Positions 7,386 to 16,314 are shown, numbered from the stretch's first letter. The stretch is 37,555 bases of DNA from Bacteroidales bacterium (GCA_017527625.1 JAFXPV010000092.1:1-37555), one strand, 5' to 3'. Notes: a model not told the origin generated them from the sequence alone. Made by a program: numbers and translations.

Positions 7386-7429
7386 CGAGAAGAACATCAG
7401 CGGTTTATTAACACTTAACAATCATCATT

Positions 7430-8458
7430 ATGGCTAAAGAAGACGAAAACAAACAAGCCGAACCCAACCTGGAGAAGCTCAAGGCTCTGCAGGCGACCAT
7501 CTCCAAAATCGAGAAGGATTACGGCAAAGGGACAATCATGAAATTGGGAGATCAGCCTGATTGTTCAGTTTCAACAATCGCTTCGGGCTCTATCGGGCTC
7601 GACCACGCTCTCGGCATCGGAGGTTATCCTCGCGGGCGCGTCATCGAAATCTACGGTCCGGAATCCAGCGGTAAGACCACTCTCGCGATCCACGCGATTG
7701 CAGAGGCCCAGAAGACTGGCGGCATAGCTGCCATCATCGACGCCGAGCACGCTTTCGACCGCACCTACGCCAAAAATCTCGGCGTCAATGTAGACACGCT
7801 GCTCATCTCTCAGCCTGACAACGGCGAGCAGGCTCTTGAGATTGCGGACAACCTCATCCGCAGCGGCGCCATCGACATCATCGTAATCGACTCTGTGGCT
7901 GCCCTGACTCCGAAAGCCGAGATAGAAGGGGAGATGGGCGACAGCAAGGTCGGCCTTCAGGCCCGCCTGATGAGCCAGGCCCTGCGCAAGCTCACTGCCA
8001 ACATTTCCCGCACCAACACCTGCTGCATCTTCATCAACCAGCTGCGCGAGAAGATAGGCATTATGTTCGGAAATCCCGAGACCACGACCGGCGGCAACGC
8101 CCTCAAGTTCTACGCCTCAGTCCGTATCGACGTGCGCAAGATAGGCCAGCTCAAGGACGGTGACGATGCCACCGGCAGCCGCACCCGTGTCAAGATCGTC
8201 AAGAACAAGATGGCCCCGCCTTTCCGCAAGGCAGAATTCGATATCGTGTACGGCGAAGGTATTTCCAAGATCGGTGAAATCATCGACCTCGGTGTCGAGT
8301 TCAACATTATCAACAAGGCCGGCAGCTGGTTCAGCTATGGCGAGACCAAGATCGGCCAGGGCCGTGACGCCGTCAAACAGATGCTCCAGGACAACCCTCA
8401 GCTCGCAGACGAGATCGAGGCCAAGATCCGTGAAGTCCTCACACAAATTAAAGATTAA
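7430..8458 (+). CDS. recA: Recombinase RecA
   Basis: A 342-residue protein, the normal length. Walker A GPESSGKT is at residues 76-83, Walker B is [12 protein letters not shown], the L2-containing region has [28 protein letters not shown], split here as [10 protein letters not shown] and [10 protein letters not shown]. It forms ATP-dependent filaments on single-stranded DNA for strand exchange and stimulates LexA-type self-cleavage. The N-terminal extension is rich in Lys/Glu/Gln as in other Bacteroidetes. It is followed nine bases later by trpS. recX is not adjacent but lies about 21 kb away at 29332. Confidence 0.98.
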   Translation: MAKEDENKQAEPNLEKLKALQATISKIEKDYGKGTIMKLGDQPDCSVSTIASGSIGLDHALGIGGYPRGRVIEIYGPESSGKTTLAIHAIAEAQKTGGIAAIIDAEHAFDRTYAKNLGVNVDTLLISQPDNGEQALEIADNLIRSGAIDIIVIDSVAALTPKAEIEGEMGDSKVGLQARLMSQALRKLTANISRTNTCCIFINQLREKIGIMFGNPETTTGGNALKFYASVRIDVRKIGQLKDGDDATGSRTRVKIVKNKMAPPFRKAEFDIVYGEGISKIGEIIDLGVEFNIINKAGSWFSYGETKIGQGRDAVKQMLQDNPQLADEIEAKIREVLTQIKD

Positions 8459-8467
8459 GTTTTTACA

Positions 8468-9457
8468 ATGGATATCGTTCTCAGCGGTATACGCCCCACC
8501 GGCCATCTTCATCTGGGCAACTACTTCGGGGCGCTGCGCAATTTTGTCAAGATTCAGGAGACGCACAAGTGCTTTTTCTTCATAGCCGACCTGCATTCCC
8601 TGACTACACACCCCCATCCTGCAGATTTCCACGAAGGAGTCCGCATCATATTGTCTGAATATCTCGCTGCCGGCCTCGATCCCGAAAAGTGTGCGCTCTA
8701 CGTGCAGAGCGACGTGCCGGAGGTGTCCGAGCTCTACGTCCTGCTGAATATGCTTGCATACAAAGGCGAGATGGAACGCACGGCTTCCTTCAAGGACAAG
8801 GTGCGCCTCCAGCCCGACAATGTCAACACAGGCCTGCTTACCTATCCCGTCCTGATGGCTTCCGACATCCTCATCCACCGTTCGAAATACGTCCCGGTGG
8901 GCAAGGATCAGGAGCAGCACCTCGAGATAGCCCGTCTGCTGGCCCGCCGTTTCAATCATATGTACGGCGTCGACGTGTTCCCCGAGCCCCAGGCTTTCAA
9001 TTTCGGCGATGACCTCATCAAGGTTCCCGGACTTGACGGCAGCGGCAAGATGGGAAAGAGCGAAGGCAACGGCGTGTACCTCTATGAGGACGACAAATCC
9101 ATTACCAAGAAAGTGATGAGAGCTGTCACCGACAGCGGTCCGACTGAGCCGAACTCAAAGAAGCCGGAGGTTATCGAGAACCTCTTCACCCTGATGAGGC
9201 TGGTAAGCGAGCCCCAGACCGTAGCTTTCTTTGAAGAGAAGTGGAACGACTGCTCGATCCGTTACGGTGATATGAAGAAGCAGCTGGCAGCCGATATCTG
9301 TGCAACCGTCGCGCCCATAAGGGAAAGGATCGACTCGATATACAATGACGCCGACTATCTGCACCGCGTGACCGCAATGGGACGCGAGAAGGCCCGTGCT
9401 TCTGCGGCCGCCACCCTGCAGCTCGCCCGCGATGCTGTCGGCTTCAAACCGTTCTAG
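8468..9457 (+). CDS. trpS: Tryptophan--tRNA ligase
   Basis: A 329-residue class I aminoacyl-tRNA synthetase. The HIGH motif is HLGN (residues 15-18, within PTGHLHLGNYFG) and the KMSKS motif is KMGKS (194-198). Other family segments are CFFFIADLHSLT, YPVLMASDIL and VGKDQEQHLE. It charges tRNA-Trp in the cytoplasm. The nine-base spacing after recA suggests cotranscription. Ends with TAG. Confidence 0.97.
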   Translation: MDIVLSGIRPTGHLHLGNYFGALRNFVKIQETHKCFFFIADLHSLTTHPHPADFHEGVRIILSEYLAAGLDPEKCALYVQSDVPEVSELYVLLNMLAYKGEMERTASFKDKVRLQPDNVNTGLLTYPVLMASDILIHRSKYVPVGKDQEQHLEIARLLARRFNHMYGVDVFPEPQAFNFGDDLIKVPGLDGSGKMGKSEGNGVYLYEDDKSITKKVMRAVTDSGPTEPNSKKPEVIENLFTLMRLVSEPQTVAFFEEKWNDCSIRYGDMKKQLAADICATVAPIRERIDSIYNDADYLHRVTAMGREKARASAAATLQLARDAVGFKPF

Positions 9458-9478
9458 CAATCATAAACACTAAATACT

Positions 9479-10909
9479 ATGGCTGAAACTTCTACTAAAG
9501 AGTCAAAAGGCTTCTATAAGTTGTCCTGGGGTCAAAGGATTGGCTTTGGCGCCGGTGATATGGCTCAGAATCTTGTCTACCAGACCATAAGCATCTGGTT
9601 GCTCTTCTTCTACACAAACGTGTTCGGACTCAAGCCCGGAGCTGCGGCATTGATGTTTCTCATCGTCCGCCTGGTGGACGTCCTTTGGGATCCCGTAGTC
9701 GGCACCATCGTGGACAAACGTAATCCCAAGTGGGGCAAATATCGTTCTTGGCTTATTCTCGGCGGTATTCCGCTTGTCGGCCTGGCCATCCTCTGCTTCT
9801 GGAACGGTTTCAGCGGCTCGCTGCTTTATGCCTATATCACCTACGTCGGAATGTCGATGTGCTACACTCTCGTGAATGTGCCTTACGGCGCATTGAACGC
9901 TTCGTTGACCCGCGATACCAACGAGATTACCATCCTGACATCCACCCGTATGTTTATGGCAAACCTCGGAGCCCTGTGCGTGAAGTCTCTCCCGATCATC
10001 ATAGCTATCTTCGCCCCGAAGGTTCTCGATCCTGCCACGGGCAAGATGACGGCTGTCTACAATACTCCGGAAGCCGCTCCCGCCTGGTTCATTACGATGA
10101 CGATCTTTGCCCTCGCCGGTCTCGCCCTGCTGTTCTTCTGCTTCGCGAAATGTAAAGAGAGGGTCGTTATGGACGAGAAAGAGTCAGCCAATGTCAAGGT
10201 CAGCGACCTGTGGATGGAGTTCGGCCGCAACAAGCCCCTGCGTATAGTTGCCTTCTTCTTCATCACCGCCTTTGCAATGATGAGCGTCAGCAACGCCGCA
10301 GACGCATACTTTATGACTTTCAATGTGGGTGCAACTCCGCTGCTCACCACCCTGTTTATGTGGCTCGGTACGATTCCGGCATTCATTTTTATGCCCCTCG
10401 TTCCCGCCATCAAGCGTAAGATCGGCAAGAAAGGTATGTTCTACCTCTTCCTTGGTGTTGCCATCCTCGGTATGATGATGATGTACACCTTCGTGTCCAT
10501 CCCCGCCACCAAGAGCAACTTCGTGCTGCTGTGCATCGCCCAGTTCGTCAAGTCCACAGGTATCATCACCGCTACCGGTTATATGTGGGCCCTCGTTCCT
10601 GAGGTTATCTCCTATGGAGAATATACTACAGGCAAGCGCATCGCCGGCATCGTAAACGCTCTTACCGGCATCTTCTTCAAGGCTGGTATGGCCCTCGGAG
10701 GCGTTGTTCCCGGTCTCGTACTCGCGTGGGTAGGTTTCAATGCAGATGCTGCCCAGCAGACTCCCCTGGCCCTCCAGGGTATCCTCTGGCTCGTCTGCGT
10801 CATCCCTGCCATCCTTCTCCTCCTCGCTATCTTCATCATCAGCAAGTATGAACTCAGCGATGAGCGTATGGACCAGATCAACAAAGAAATCGAAGCCCGC
10901 CACGCTTAA
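9479..10909 (+). CDS. GPH-family (MelB-like) sugar:cation symporter
   Basis: A 476-residue MFS protein with about 12 membrane segments. The N-terminus GQRIGFGAGDMAQNLVYQ and the segment LVDVLWDPVVGTIVDKR are typical of the glycoside-pentoside-hexuronide:cation symporter family, with acidic residues in helix II used for cation coupling in MelB; GKYRSWL follows. Substrate cannot be told from sequence; a glycoside or oligosaccharide is likely given the GH2 and GH3 enzymes in the region. It begins 21 bases after trpS and ends at a strong terminator. Confidence 0.93.
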   Translation: MAETSTKESKGFYKLSWGQRIGFGAGDMAQNLVYQTISIWLLFFYTNVFGLKPGAAALMFLIVRLVDVLWDPVVGTIVDKRNPKWGKYRSWLILGGIPLVGLAILCFWNGFSGSLLYAYITYVGMSMCYTLVNVPYGALNASLTRDTNEITILTSTRMFMANLGALCVKSLPIIIAIFAPKVLDPATGKMTAVYNTPEAAPAWFITMTIFALAGLALLFFCFAKCKERVVMDEKESANVKVSDLWMEFGRNKPLRIVAFFFITAFAMMSVSNAADAYFMTFNVGATPLLTTLFMWLGTIPAFIFMPLVPAIKRKIGKKGMFYLFLGVAILGMMMMYTFVSIPATKSNFVLLCIAQFVKSTGIITATGYMWALVPEVISYGEYTTGKRIAGIVNALTGIFFKAGMALGGVVPGLVLAWVGFNADAAQQTPLALQGILWLVCVIPAILLLLAIFIISKYELSDERMDQINKEIEARHA

Positions 10910-10933
10910 GCTGACTGGCTTGTTTATAATACG

Positions 10934-10966
10934 AACTGCGGACCGGCAACCGGTCCGCAGTTTTTT
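10934..10966 (+). terminator. Terminator after the symporter gene
   Basis: CTGCGGACCGG (10936-10946) pairs perfectly with 10950-10960 around a CAA loop, then six T. The flanking A and T bases extend the stem. Confidence 0.93.
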
Positions 10967-10988
10967 GTATAAGGAGATGGCAGGATAT

Positions 10989-12716
10989 CTATCTCGAGCC
11001 GCCGCCGTGGCCGCCGCCGAAGCCGCCGCCACCGCCTCCGAACGAGATGGAGCCGCCTCCACCTGATGAACGCCTTGCCTGCGCCGCTGCAGCAGCCCTT
11101 CGCTGGGCCTGGCGGTTGAGTGCAGAAGACATCATCGATGAAGAAGAATTGTCCAGATTGCGCAGGACAGTATAAGTCGTGGCGGTATCCAGCATATTGG
11201 TCTGCTTGGCATATTCCTCCATCACGGCCGGGAACAGTTTCGCGAAATTCTTGGACACCTTTTCGGCTATGCCGAGCGACGCTGCCAGAATCATATACTG
11301 CTTCCACACTCCGACTTCAGGGGCCTGACGCTCAGAGGTAAGGGTGAAGTCATTCAGGTAATTGCGAAATTCAACCGCGTGGCAGCGATCTTCCTGGCTT
11401 ACCTGATTCCATAATTTACGCCCCTCGTTTTTGGCGGACGCAGGCCAGCCGGTCACACTCTGGTCGTGTTTGTACGACCACTTCTTGAATTCGTTGGCTT
11501 CGAGAAGCTGATTGTCGCCTGCAGCTTCAATGGCTGAATAGTAGACCCGTGATTCAACAGGATCATCGATATCGATAGGGTCATTTGCCTTGACAAAGCG
11601 CAGGTTCAGCCTGTCTTCCTTCTTGGGGTCTTTCTCCACAGCCACCCATCCGTCCTGGATCCATTTGAGGAAATAGGCGCTGACTACGTTCGAGAACATC
11701 TTGGCGCTGTCGGGCTTTAGCAGGTCTCCGGAAACCAGGAGGCTGTAAAGGGCTGTGGGAGAGCCATTGAGCGGAACATCGCGCCACCAGCCGTCGATCT
11801 TGTTCTGGCCGAAAACCTTCTTGTCCCAGTGCCTTCCGCTGACTTTCCAGTAAATCCTCCTGATGAGGCGGAATATGGCATACAAAATAAGGAGTGCCGG
11901 GATGCCTACGAATATAAAGATGAAAATGCCGAAGAAGATCTTATCGATGAAGGAATCACCATTATCATAGTCACTTCCCTTCATTGCCTCATCCTTGAGT
12001 TTCTCGAAAGTGCCGTCAGCCTTGACAAGAGCGGGCGAGAAAAGACCTTTGTCGAATTGCAGAAGGGCGGAGAAGAAACTACCGTATCTGAACGGCGCAC
12101 TCGACTCGAAGTAGATAGCGCCGTCTTCCTCCCAGGATTCTCCTTCCATTCCGAAGCCCCAGAAACGGACGTTGCAGGAGTCTTCGCTCGCCCAGTACCA
12201 AGGCGCCTTGTCAGTCTCATTGCATATCTTTATCGAAGCGTGCTCCGGCTTGACATTCCATTCGTCATTGAGGAAATGCCAGTGGAATCCGTCACATTCG
12301 TCAAAAGACTGCACGAGGTTGTCTATGATATAACTGATGGTATAGACGTGGTCTCCATATTCGCCCTGGCCCCAGCACAATTCGATATTGCCCCCACTTT
12401 TCTCCACTATGCCGCAGCGGAAGGTCTTCTCCTCCATCGAACGGTCGGAATTCCAATGACGTCCGTCATTTTCGTATTCTTTGCCGTTCTCGAAAACGTG
12501 GAAATCGTGGATGTAGCTTTTGCCGGGATTGTCGACCGGGATATACCACTCCGTGCCGTCCACGACGGTGACATCCCATTTCTGGATGACCTGGGCGTTG
12601 CCGTTCGCGAACAGATTGACGGTGGTCTCGATGTCCCTTATCGACTGAGCTAGCGAAGGAAGAACCGTGGCGCAAGTCAGGGACAAGGCCAGCAATAATG
12701 CGATGTGCCTGCGCAT
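10989..12716 (-). CDS. DUF2207 membrane protein with glycine-rich tail
   Basis: A 575-residue protein. A signal peptide (MRRHIALLLALSL...PSLAQS) precedes an extracytoplasmic beta-rich DUF2207 domain with EWYIPVDNPGKSYI and VYTISYIIDNLVQSF. A membrane segment lies at about residues 260-285 and a cytoplasmic domain follows. The last 25 residues are mostly Gly with Ser and Phe and end GGGHGGGSR. The ATG at 12716 is chosen because it starts the signal peptide and lies four bases after the lemA stop; a longer frame would run into lemA. DUF2207 proteins with such tails are common beside lemA. Their function is unknown, with a cell-envelope role usually assumed. Confidence 0.9.
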   Translation of the reverse strand: MRRHIALLLALSLTCATVLPSLAQSIRDIETTVNLFANGNAQVIQKWDVTVVDGTEWYIPVDNPGKSYIHDFHVFENGKEYENDGRHWNSDRSMEEKTFRCGIVEKSGGNIELCWGQGEYGDHVYTISYIIDNLVQSFDECDGFHWHFLNDEWNVKPEHASIKICNETDKAPWYWASEDSCNVRFWGFGMEGESWEEDGAIYFESSAPFRYGSFFSALLQFDKGLFSPALVKADGTFEKLKDEAMKGSDYDNGDSFIDKIFFGIFIFIFVGIPALLILYAIFRLIRRIYWKVSGRHWDKKVFGQNKIDGWWRDVPLNGSPTALYSLLVSGDLLKPDSAKMFSNVVSAYFLKWIQDGWVAVEKDPKKEDRLNLRFVKANDPIDIDDPVESRVYYSAIEAAGDNQLLEANEFKKWSYKHDQSVTGWPASAKNEGRKLWNQVSQEDRCHAVEFRNYLNDFTLTSERQAPEVGVWKQYMILAASLGIAEKVSKNFAKLFPAVMEEYAKQTNMLDTATTYTVLRNLDNSSSSMMSSALNRQAQRRAAAAAQARRSSGGGGSISFGGGGGGFGGGHGGGSR

Positions 12717-12720
12717 ATCG

Positions 12721-13287
12721 TTATTTCTCGGGGAACAGTTCGTCCAGAGGAACGTCTGCCTTTGATTTGTCCTCTTCCAGGTACTGTTTGGGAGCAAAGC
12801 CCAACATACCGGCAATAATGCTGCCGGGGAACATACGGGTCTGCATATTGAACTTGGTGACAGAGTCGTTGAATGTCATACGGGCCATACGGACCTGGTC
12901 CTCGTTCTTGCGATACTCCTGCTGGGCATTGTCGTAAAGCGAAATTGACTTGAGCTCAGGATATCTCTCCAAAACCACATTGAAGTTGCGGATGGCCTGG
13001 CCGAGCATGGCTTCGTTCTCATTGATCTGCTCAGTAGTAGGGTTGGCGGACTGAACCGGACGACGGGCTTCGATGGCGTCGATTATTGTCTTTGACTCCA
13101 CGTCTTTGGCATATTCACGGGCAGTCTTGACCATCGTCATAAGAGCATCATAACGGGACATCTGCTGGACGTTGATCTGCTTGAGGGCATTGTTTGCGAA
13201 CTCATCGAGTTTGACGAGCTTGTTCTGGACTGAAATCACCCACAGTACGAGCAGTACCACGACGGCGATAATGATAGCGAGTGTCAT
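12721..13287 (-). CDS. lemA: LemA family protein
   Basis: A 188-residue protein with one N-terminal membrane helix (about residues 2-20, LAIIIAVVVLLVLWV) and the helical LemA domain: NKLVKLDEFANNALKQI, QQMSRYDALMTMV, and the conserved end ARMTFNDSVTKFN...FPGSIIAGMLGF...YLE. LemA proteins are envelope proteins of unclear role. The ATG at 13287 is chosen over an in-frame codon at 13338, since it places the helix at the N-terminus. First gene of a two-gene operon with the DUF2207 protein. Confidence 0.92.
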   Translation of the reverse strand: MTLAIIIAVVVLLVLWVISVQNKLVKLDEFANNALKQINVQQMSRYDALMTMVKTAREYAKDVESKTIIDAIEARRPVQSANPTTEQINENEAMLGQAIRNFNVVLERYPELKSISLYDNAQQEYRKNEDQVRMARMTFNDSVTKFNMQTRMFPGSIIAGMLGFAPKQYLEEDKSKADVPLDELFPEK

Positions 13288-13316
13288 AGATGTAGTTTTT
13301 AGGTTGTTAATTTTAA

Positions 13317-13324
13317 CAAATATA
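13317..13324 (-). promoter_or_regulatory. lemA -7 element
   Basis: TATATTTG on the reverse strand, 29 bases before the lemA ATG. No clear -33. Confidence 0.6.
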
Positions 13325-13338
13325 CAGTAAAAAATCAT

Positions 13339-13346
13339 TATCTTCG
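13339..13346 (+). promoter_or_regulatory. Candidate -7 element of the small secreted protein gene
   Basis: TATCTTCG is a one-mismatch version of TAnnTTTG, 16 bases before the ATG at 13363. Confidence 0.35.
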
Positions 13347-13362
13347 TCTAAATATGTGACTT

Positions 13363-13773
13363 ATGTATTTCCTTAGAATTATCGCCTCACTTATGATTAT
13401 GTTTGCCTTCAAACCTGCTTTTTCCAATACCGAGTGGCAATATGTGCACGAGGAATTGGTGTTGGATGCAGGCGTGATGACTACGACGACCACCTTGAAA
13501 TTCATTTCCCGAACAGAAGTCGTCAAGAGCAGCCAGTCCGTTATGCCTTCCCACCCCGCGATGCATATGAATGCAGACGGGACTGTAGACACTTTGCCCG
13601 GATGGACATCCGATTGGGAAAGCCACGGCACATACAAGTACAGCAAGGGGATGCTGACAATCACCTTCGATGACGAGACGACGATGGAATTGCTGTACAA
13701 GGATAATGCTCTTGTCAGCCTGAAAAGAGAGTACGATGGGTCCGAGATGGTTTTTCACTCTGTCAAGCGATAG
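13363..13773 (+). CDS. Small secreted protein of unknown function
   Basis: A 136-residue protein with an N-terminal signal peptide (MYFLRIIASLMIMFAFKPAFS, cleavage probably after residue 21). The mature part is beta-rich with Thr runs (GVMTTTTTLKFI), WESHGTYKYSKGMLTITFDD, and a C-terminal VSLKREYDGSEMVFHS. The alternating strands ending in a thresholding ITFDD..TMELLY pattern recall lipocalin-like META/DUF small domains of Bacteroidetes, but no family is recognised with certainty. It is divergent from lemA and 33 bases upstream of the peptide gene at 13807. Confidence 0.7.
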   Translation: MYFLRIIASLMIMFAFKPAFSNTEWQYVHEELVLDAGVMTTTTTLKFISRTEVVKSSQSVMPSHPAMHMNADGTVDTLPGWTSDWESHGTYKYSKGMLTITFDDETTMELLYKDNALVSLKREYDGSEMVFHSVKR

Positions 13774-13806
13774 TTTTCGACTGATATAATTAAATCACAC
13801 AACTAT

Positions 13807-13947
13807 ATGGAAACGAAATTTTATGAGACCCCGGTATGCGAGGTCGTAGAGATTAAAGCGGATTCCGCTCTGCTGCAAGGCAGTCCTTTGCAAACAACCG
13901 CAACAAGAAGCGGCTATGATACGGCCGTAGAAGAAACTTGGGAATAA
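13807..13947 (+). CDS. 46-residue peptide upstream of a fimbrillin-like lipoprotein
   Basis: ATG at 13807, TAA at 13945-13947, one base before the start of the lipoprotein gene. The peptide begins METKFYETPVCEVVEIKAD, continues SALLQGSPLQTT and ends YDTAVEETWE. Small Bacteroidetes proteins with the pattern Y-x-x-P-x-x-E-V, then L-x-x-S/G and an acidic tail ending near Trp are often found before surface lipoproteins; this one fits that pattern. There is no signal peptide or membrane segment. The one-base spacing implies cotranscription and possibly translational coupling with the lipoprotein. Function is unknown. Confidence 0.72.
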   Translation: METKFYETPVCEVVEIKADSALLQGSPLQTTATRSGYDTAVEETWE

Positions 13948-13948
13948 T

Positions 13949-16102
13949 ATGAAAAGCATAGCCAGAATATTCGCAGCGGTCTGCCTTCTGACCGTCTTCT
14001 CCTGCGCCAAGGAGATAGAAAACACACCCGTCGAGACACCGGACCAGAGCGCTTCAGAGGGAAGGACAACCTACACTATGACAGTGGTTGCCGAGAAGGG
14101 CGAGCCGGGCACCAAGGCACTCTCGCTTAGTGGTAAAACGCTCAACGCGACGTGGGCGACGACAGAGAACATCTATGTAACGGACATCAATCCCGAGAGC
14201 GGCAATATAGGCACAAATGCCCCAAGAAACGCCGCCTGGGCTTCCTCTCCGCTCCATCCGACGGCTAGCGGCTCTTCGGCTACGCTGACCGGCACCTTCG
14301 AGGGCATCACCATCAATCAGGGCGACCTGCTCAGGCTCCAGTTCCCCAAGGGTGGCACTATGAGCTATGAGGGGCAGAAAGGTACGCTGGAAGACATCGC
14401 CGCCAACTACGACTATGCCGTGGCCTATGTGAACGCGGGGGAGGTCGAGAATGGCAACATCACCCCGAACGGCCCTGCGAAGTTCGTCAACCAGCAGGCT
14501 ATCGTCAAGTTTAAGTTCCTGGACAAGGCCGGCAACTCGCTCGATGTTTCCAAGCTCACCATCACGGCCAGCAGCGACAAACTGGTGCAGCAGAAGGCTT
14601 ACAGGGATATGACCGTCTTCGTTCCCGACTATACTCTGGTGACCGATGATTGCTCCGAAGGTGTAGCCGTCGATTATAAAATTGACAATCTGTTCAATGG
14701 CAATCTGAACTTCAAATGGCAGTCCGGCCTGGGACAGAAGAAGAACGGAGCGTGGGTGGTCAGATTTCATAACTCCGAGACTCAGGTGGACGGCTATACT
14801 TTCGCCACCTGCAAAGACACCGGCACAGAAACCCCCTATTATCCGAACCGCAATCCCAAAAGCTGGGTGGTCAAGGCCGCCGGCAATTTCATAGGATATA
14901 ACACGGTCGCCACTGTCACTGACGACAAGGTGATGAGGGACGAAAGTGAAAAGTGGTATTTCTACGCCTTGGAGAAAGCTGCGAGATATAACAGTTTCGG
15001 TTTTGAAATCAGCGAGAACCAGGGAGACGAATTCTTGCAGCTGGGCGAACTGTGCCTGCTCTCGTTCAACCATACCACCACGTACGGGCCCCTGACGGTT
15101 ACGCCCGACAGTCCGACCAGCGAACTGACCGTAGCGCTGTGCAATGACTACGTGAACACCGTCAATAACAGTTTCCGCGATAATTATAAAATCGTAGCTA
15201 TCGCCGATGATGACATATATGACTATGAGAAGTCGGAGGTGTCATTCGAGAAGGGCAAGTACTACGAAATCACGATAAAGATGAACAAGGTGGCTTCCCT
15301 GTTTTCTGTAAGCGACAACAAGAGGGTTCATTTCGCTCCCGGCAACCTGTATTGGAGTTACGGAGAATGGAGGATGTATGCCAATGCGTGGGAATATGTC
15401 GGCAATGCGGCTAACAACAACAATCCCACCGCGACAGAAGGCAGCCGTCTTGACCTCTTCTGCTGGGGCGCTACCGGTCTCAACGGAGTGGCCCCCAACA
15501 CGGAGAGCACTTTCTTGGTCGATAATGTCAACCTCGCGGGCAACAATGACTGGGGCAACGTCGATCTTGCGTACAATCCGACAGGGATGACAGGCTGGCG
15601 CACGCTGAGCAACGCCGAGTGGTTCTACCTGATCAATACCCGCCAAAATGCCCGGTCGAAGATGGGCTTTGCGACCATTACCCACGACAACGGCCTGGCC
15701 ACCTGTGGAGTGGTGCTGCTGCCCGACGGATGGATCCTGCCCGACGGATACTCGTTTACGCCCGGACTGCCCGATAGATACAGCACCAACATCTATACCA
15801 AGGATCAATGGGATAATATGGCCCTGGCCGGTGCAGTATTCTTGCCTGCGGCAGGCCAGCGCAGTGGAACGGTTGTCACCAATGTCGATAACCCAGGCAA
15901 TCCATACTCGGATCTATACTCGGGCTATTACTGGACGTCAACGTATAGCACCTACCTGGATCAGGAAAACCCCTGTGCTTACTATGTTTGGTTCAGTGAC
16001 ACCGGTGGTTTCAACAACACCACCGGAACGGAAGGGTACCGCTACTATGAGGACAGACGCAGTAGAGGAAAGTCCGTCCGCCTGGTACGCGATGCAGATT
16101 AG
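13949..16102 (+). CDS. Fimbrillin-like lipoprotein with C-terminal FISUMP-like domain
   Basis: A 717-residue protein. The signal peptide ends in a lipobox (TVFSC, Cys19), so the mature protein is lipid-anchored. The N-terminal part (about 30-440) has the fimbrillin/Mfa-like start TYTMTVVAEKGEPGTKAL and LNATWATTENIYVTD, then LLRLQFPKGG and IVKFKFLD. The C-terminal domain (about 455-717) has VHFAPGNLYWSYGEWR, GWRTLSNAEWFYL, LPDGWILPDG, AGAVFLPAAGQR, YYWTSTY and the closing SVRLVRDA, which are hallmarks of FISUMP-type paralogous domains. It is probably surface-exposed and may act in adhesion or glycan binding. The preceding 46-residue peptide gene is one base away. A terminator follows. Confidence 0.88.
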   Translation: MKSIARIFAAVCLLTVFSCAKEIENTPVETPDQSASEGRTTYTMTVVAEKGEPGTKALSLSGKTLNATWATTENIYVTDINPESGNIGTNAPRNAAWASSPLHPTASGSSATLTGTFEGITINQGDLLRLQFPKGGTMSYEGQKGTLEDIAANYDYAVAYVNAGEVENGNITPNGPAKFVNQQAIVKFKFLDKAGNSLDVSKLTITASSDKLVQQKAYRDMTVFVPDYTLVTDDCSEGVAVDYKIDNLFNGNLNFKWQSGLGQKKNGAWVVRFHNSETQVDGYTFATCKDTGTETPYYPNRNPKSWVVKAAGNFIGYNTVATVTDDKVMRDESEKWYFYALEKAARYNSFGFEISENQGDEFLQLGELCLLSFNHTTTYGPLTVTPDSPTSELTVALCNDYVNTVNNSFRDNYKIVAIADDDIYDYEKSEVSFEKGKYYEITIKMNKVASLFSVSDNKRVHFAPGNLYWSYGEWRMYANAWEYVGNAANNNNPTATEGSRLDLFCWGATGLNGVAPNTESTFLVDNVNLAGNNDWGNVDLAYNPTGMTGWRTLSNAEWFYLINTRQNARSKMGFATITHDNGLATCGVVLLPDGWILPDGYSFTPGLPDRYSTNIYTKDQWDNMALAGAVFLPAAGQRSGTVVTNVDNPGNPYSDLYSGYYWTSTYSTYLDQENPCAYYVWFSDTGGFNNTTGTEGYRYYEDRRSRGKSVRLVRDAD

Positions 16103-16130
16103 ACAGCTTCCTGCCCAATAACTCACAATT

Positions 16131-16167
16131 AAAAAACGGAATCTCCAAATTGGGGATTCCGTTTTTT
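16131..16167. terminator. Bidirectional terminator between the lipoprotein gene and tRNA-Leu
   Basis: CGGAATCTCC (16137-16146) pairs with 16152-16161 with one G-U pair around AAATT. Six A before and seven T after provide U-tracts in both directions. Confidence 0.9.
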
Positions 16168-16170
16168 TAG

Positions 16171-16255
16171 TGCCCGGAACAGGGCTCGAACCTGCACAGA
16201 CTATTCGTCCACTAGTCCCTGAAACTAGCGCGTCTACCAATTCCGCCATCCGGGC
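16171..16255 (-). tRNA. tRNA-Leu (anticodon CAG)
   Basis: Reverse strand, 85 bases. The acceptor stem GCCCGGA pairs with the 3' end TCCGGGC, with discriminator A. The anticodon arm is CTAGT-TTCAGGG-ACTAG, giving anticodon CAG, which reads CUG. A long variable arm and GGTTCGAGCC T arm fit a type II leucine tRNA. CCA is not encoded. Confidence 0.95.
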
Positions 16256-16269
16256 TCAGGGTTGGAGTG

Positions 16270-16277
16270 CAAATGTA
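16270..16277 (-). promoter_or_regulatory. tRNA-Leu -7 element
   Basis: TACATTTG on the reverse strand, 14 bases before the tRNA 5' end. It is divergent from the GH2 promoter 13 bases away. Confidence 0.65.
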
Positions 16278-16290
16278 ATACATTTTTTAT

Positions 16291-16298
16291 TAAATTTG
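16291..16298 (+). promoter_or_regulatory. -7 element of the GH2 gene
   Basis: TAAATTTG, 28 bases before the ATG at 16327. No good -33 element at the expected distance. Confidence 0.55.
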
Positions 16299-16314
16299 TT
16301 ACTCTTGACAATAA

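Noticed and set aside
6425..7411. 328-codon open frame opposite rlmN, and similar long antisense frames over recA (8117-8959) and GH2 (16477-17712)
   Set aside because: They mirror strongly conserved genes, start inside them, and show no protein family features; GC-rich codon use explains the lack of stops.
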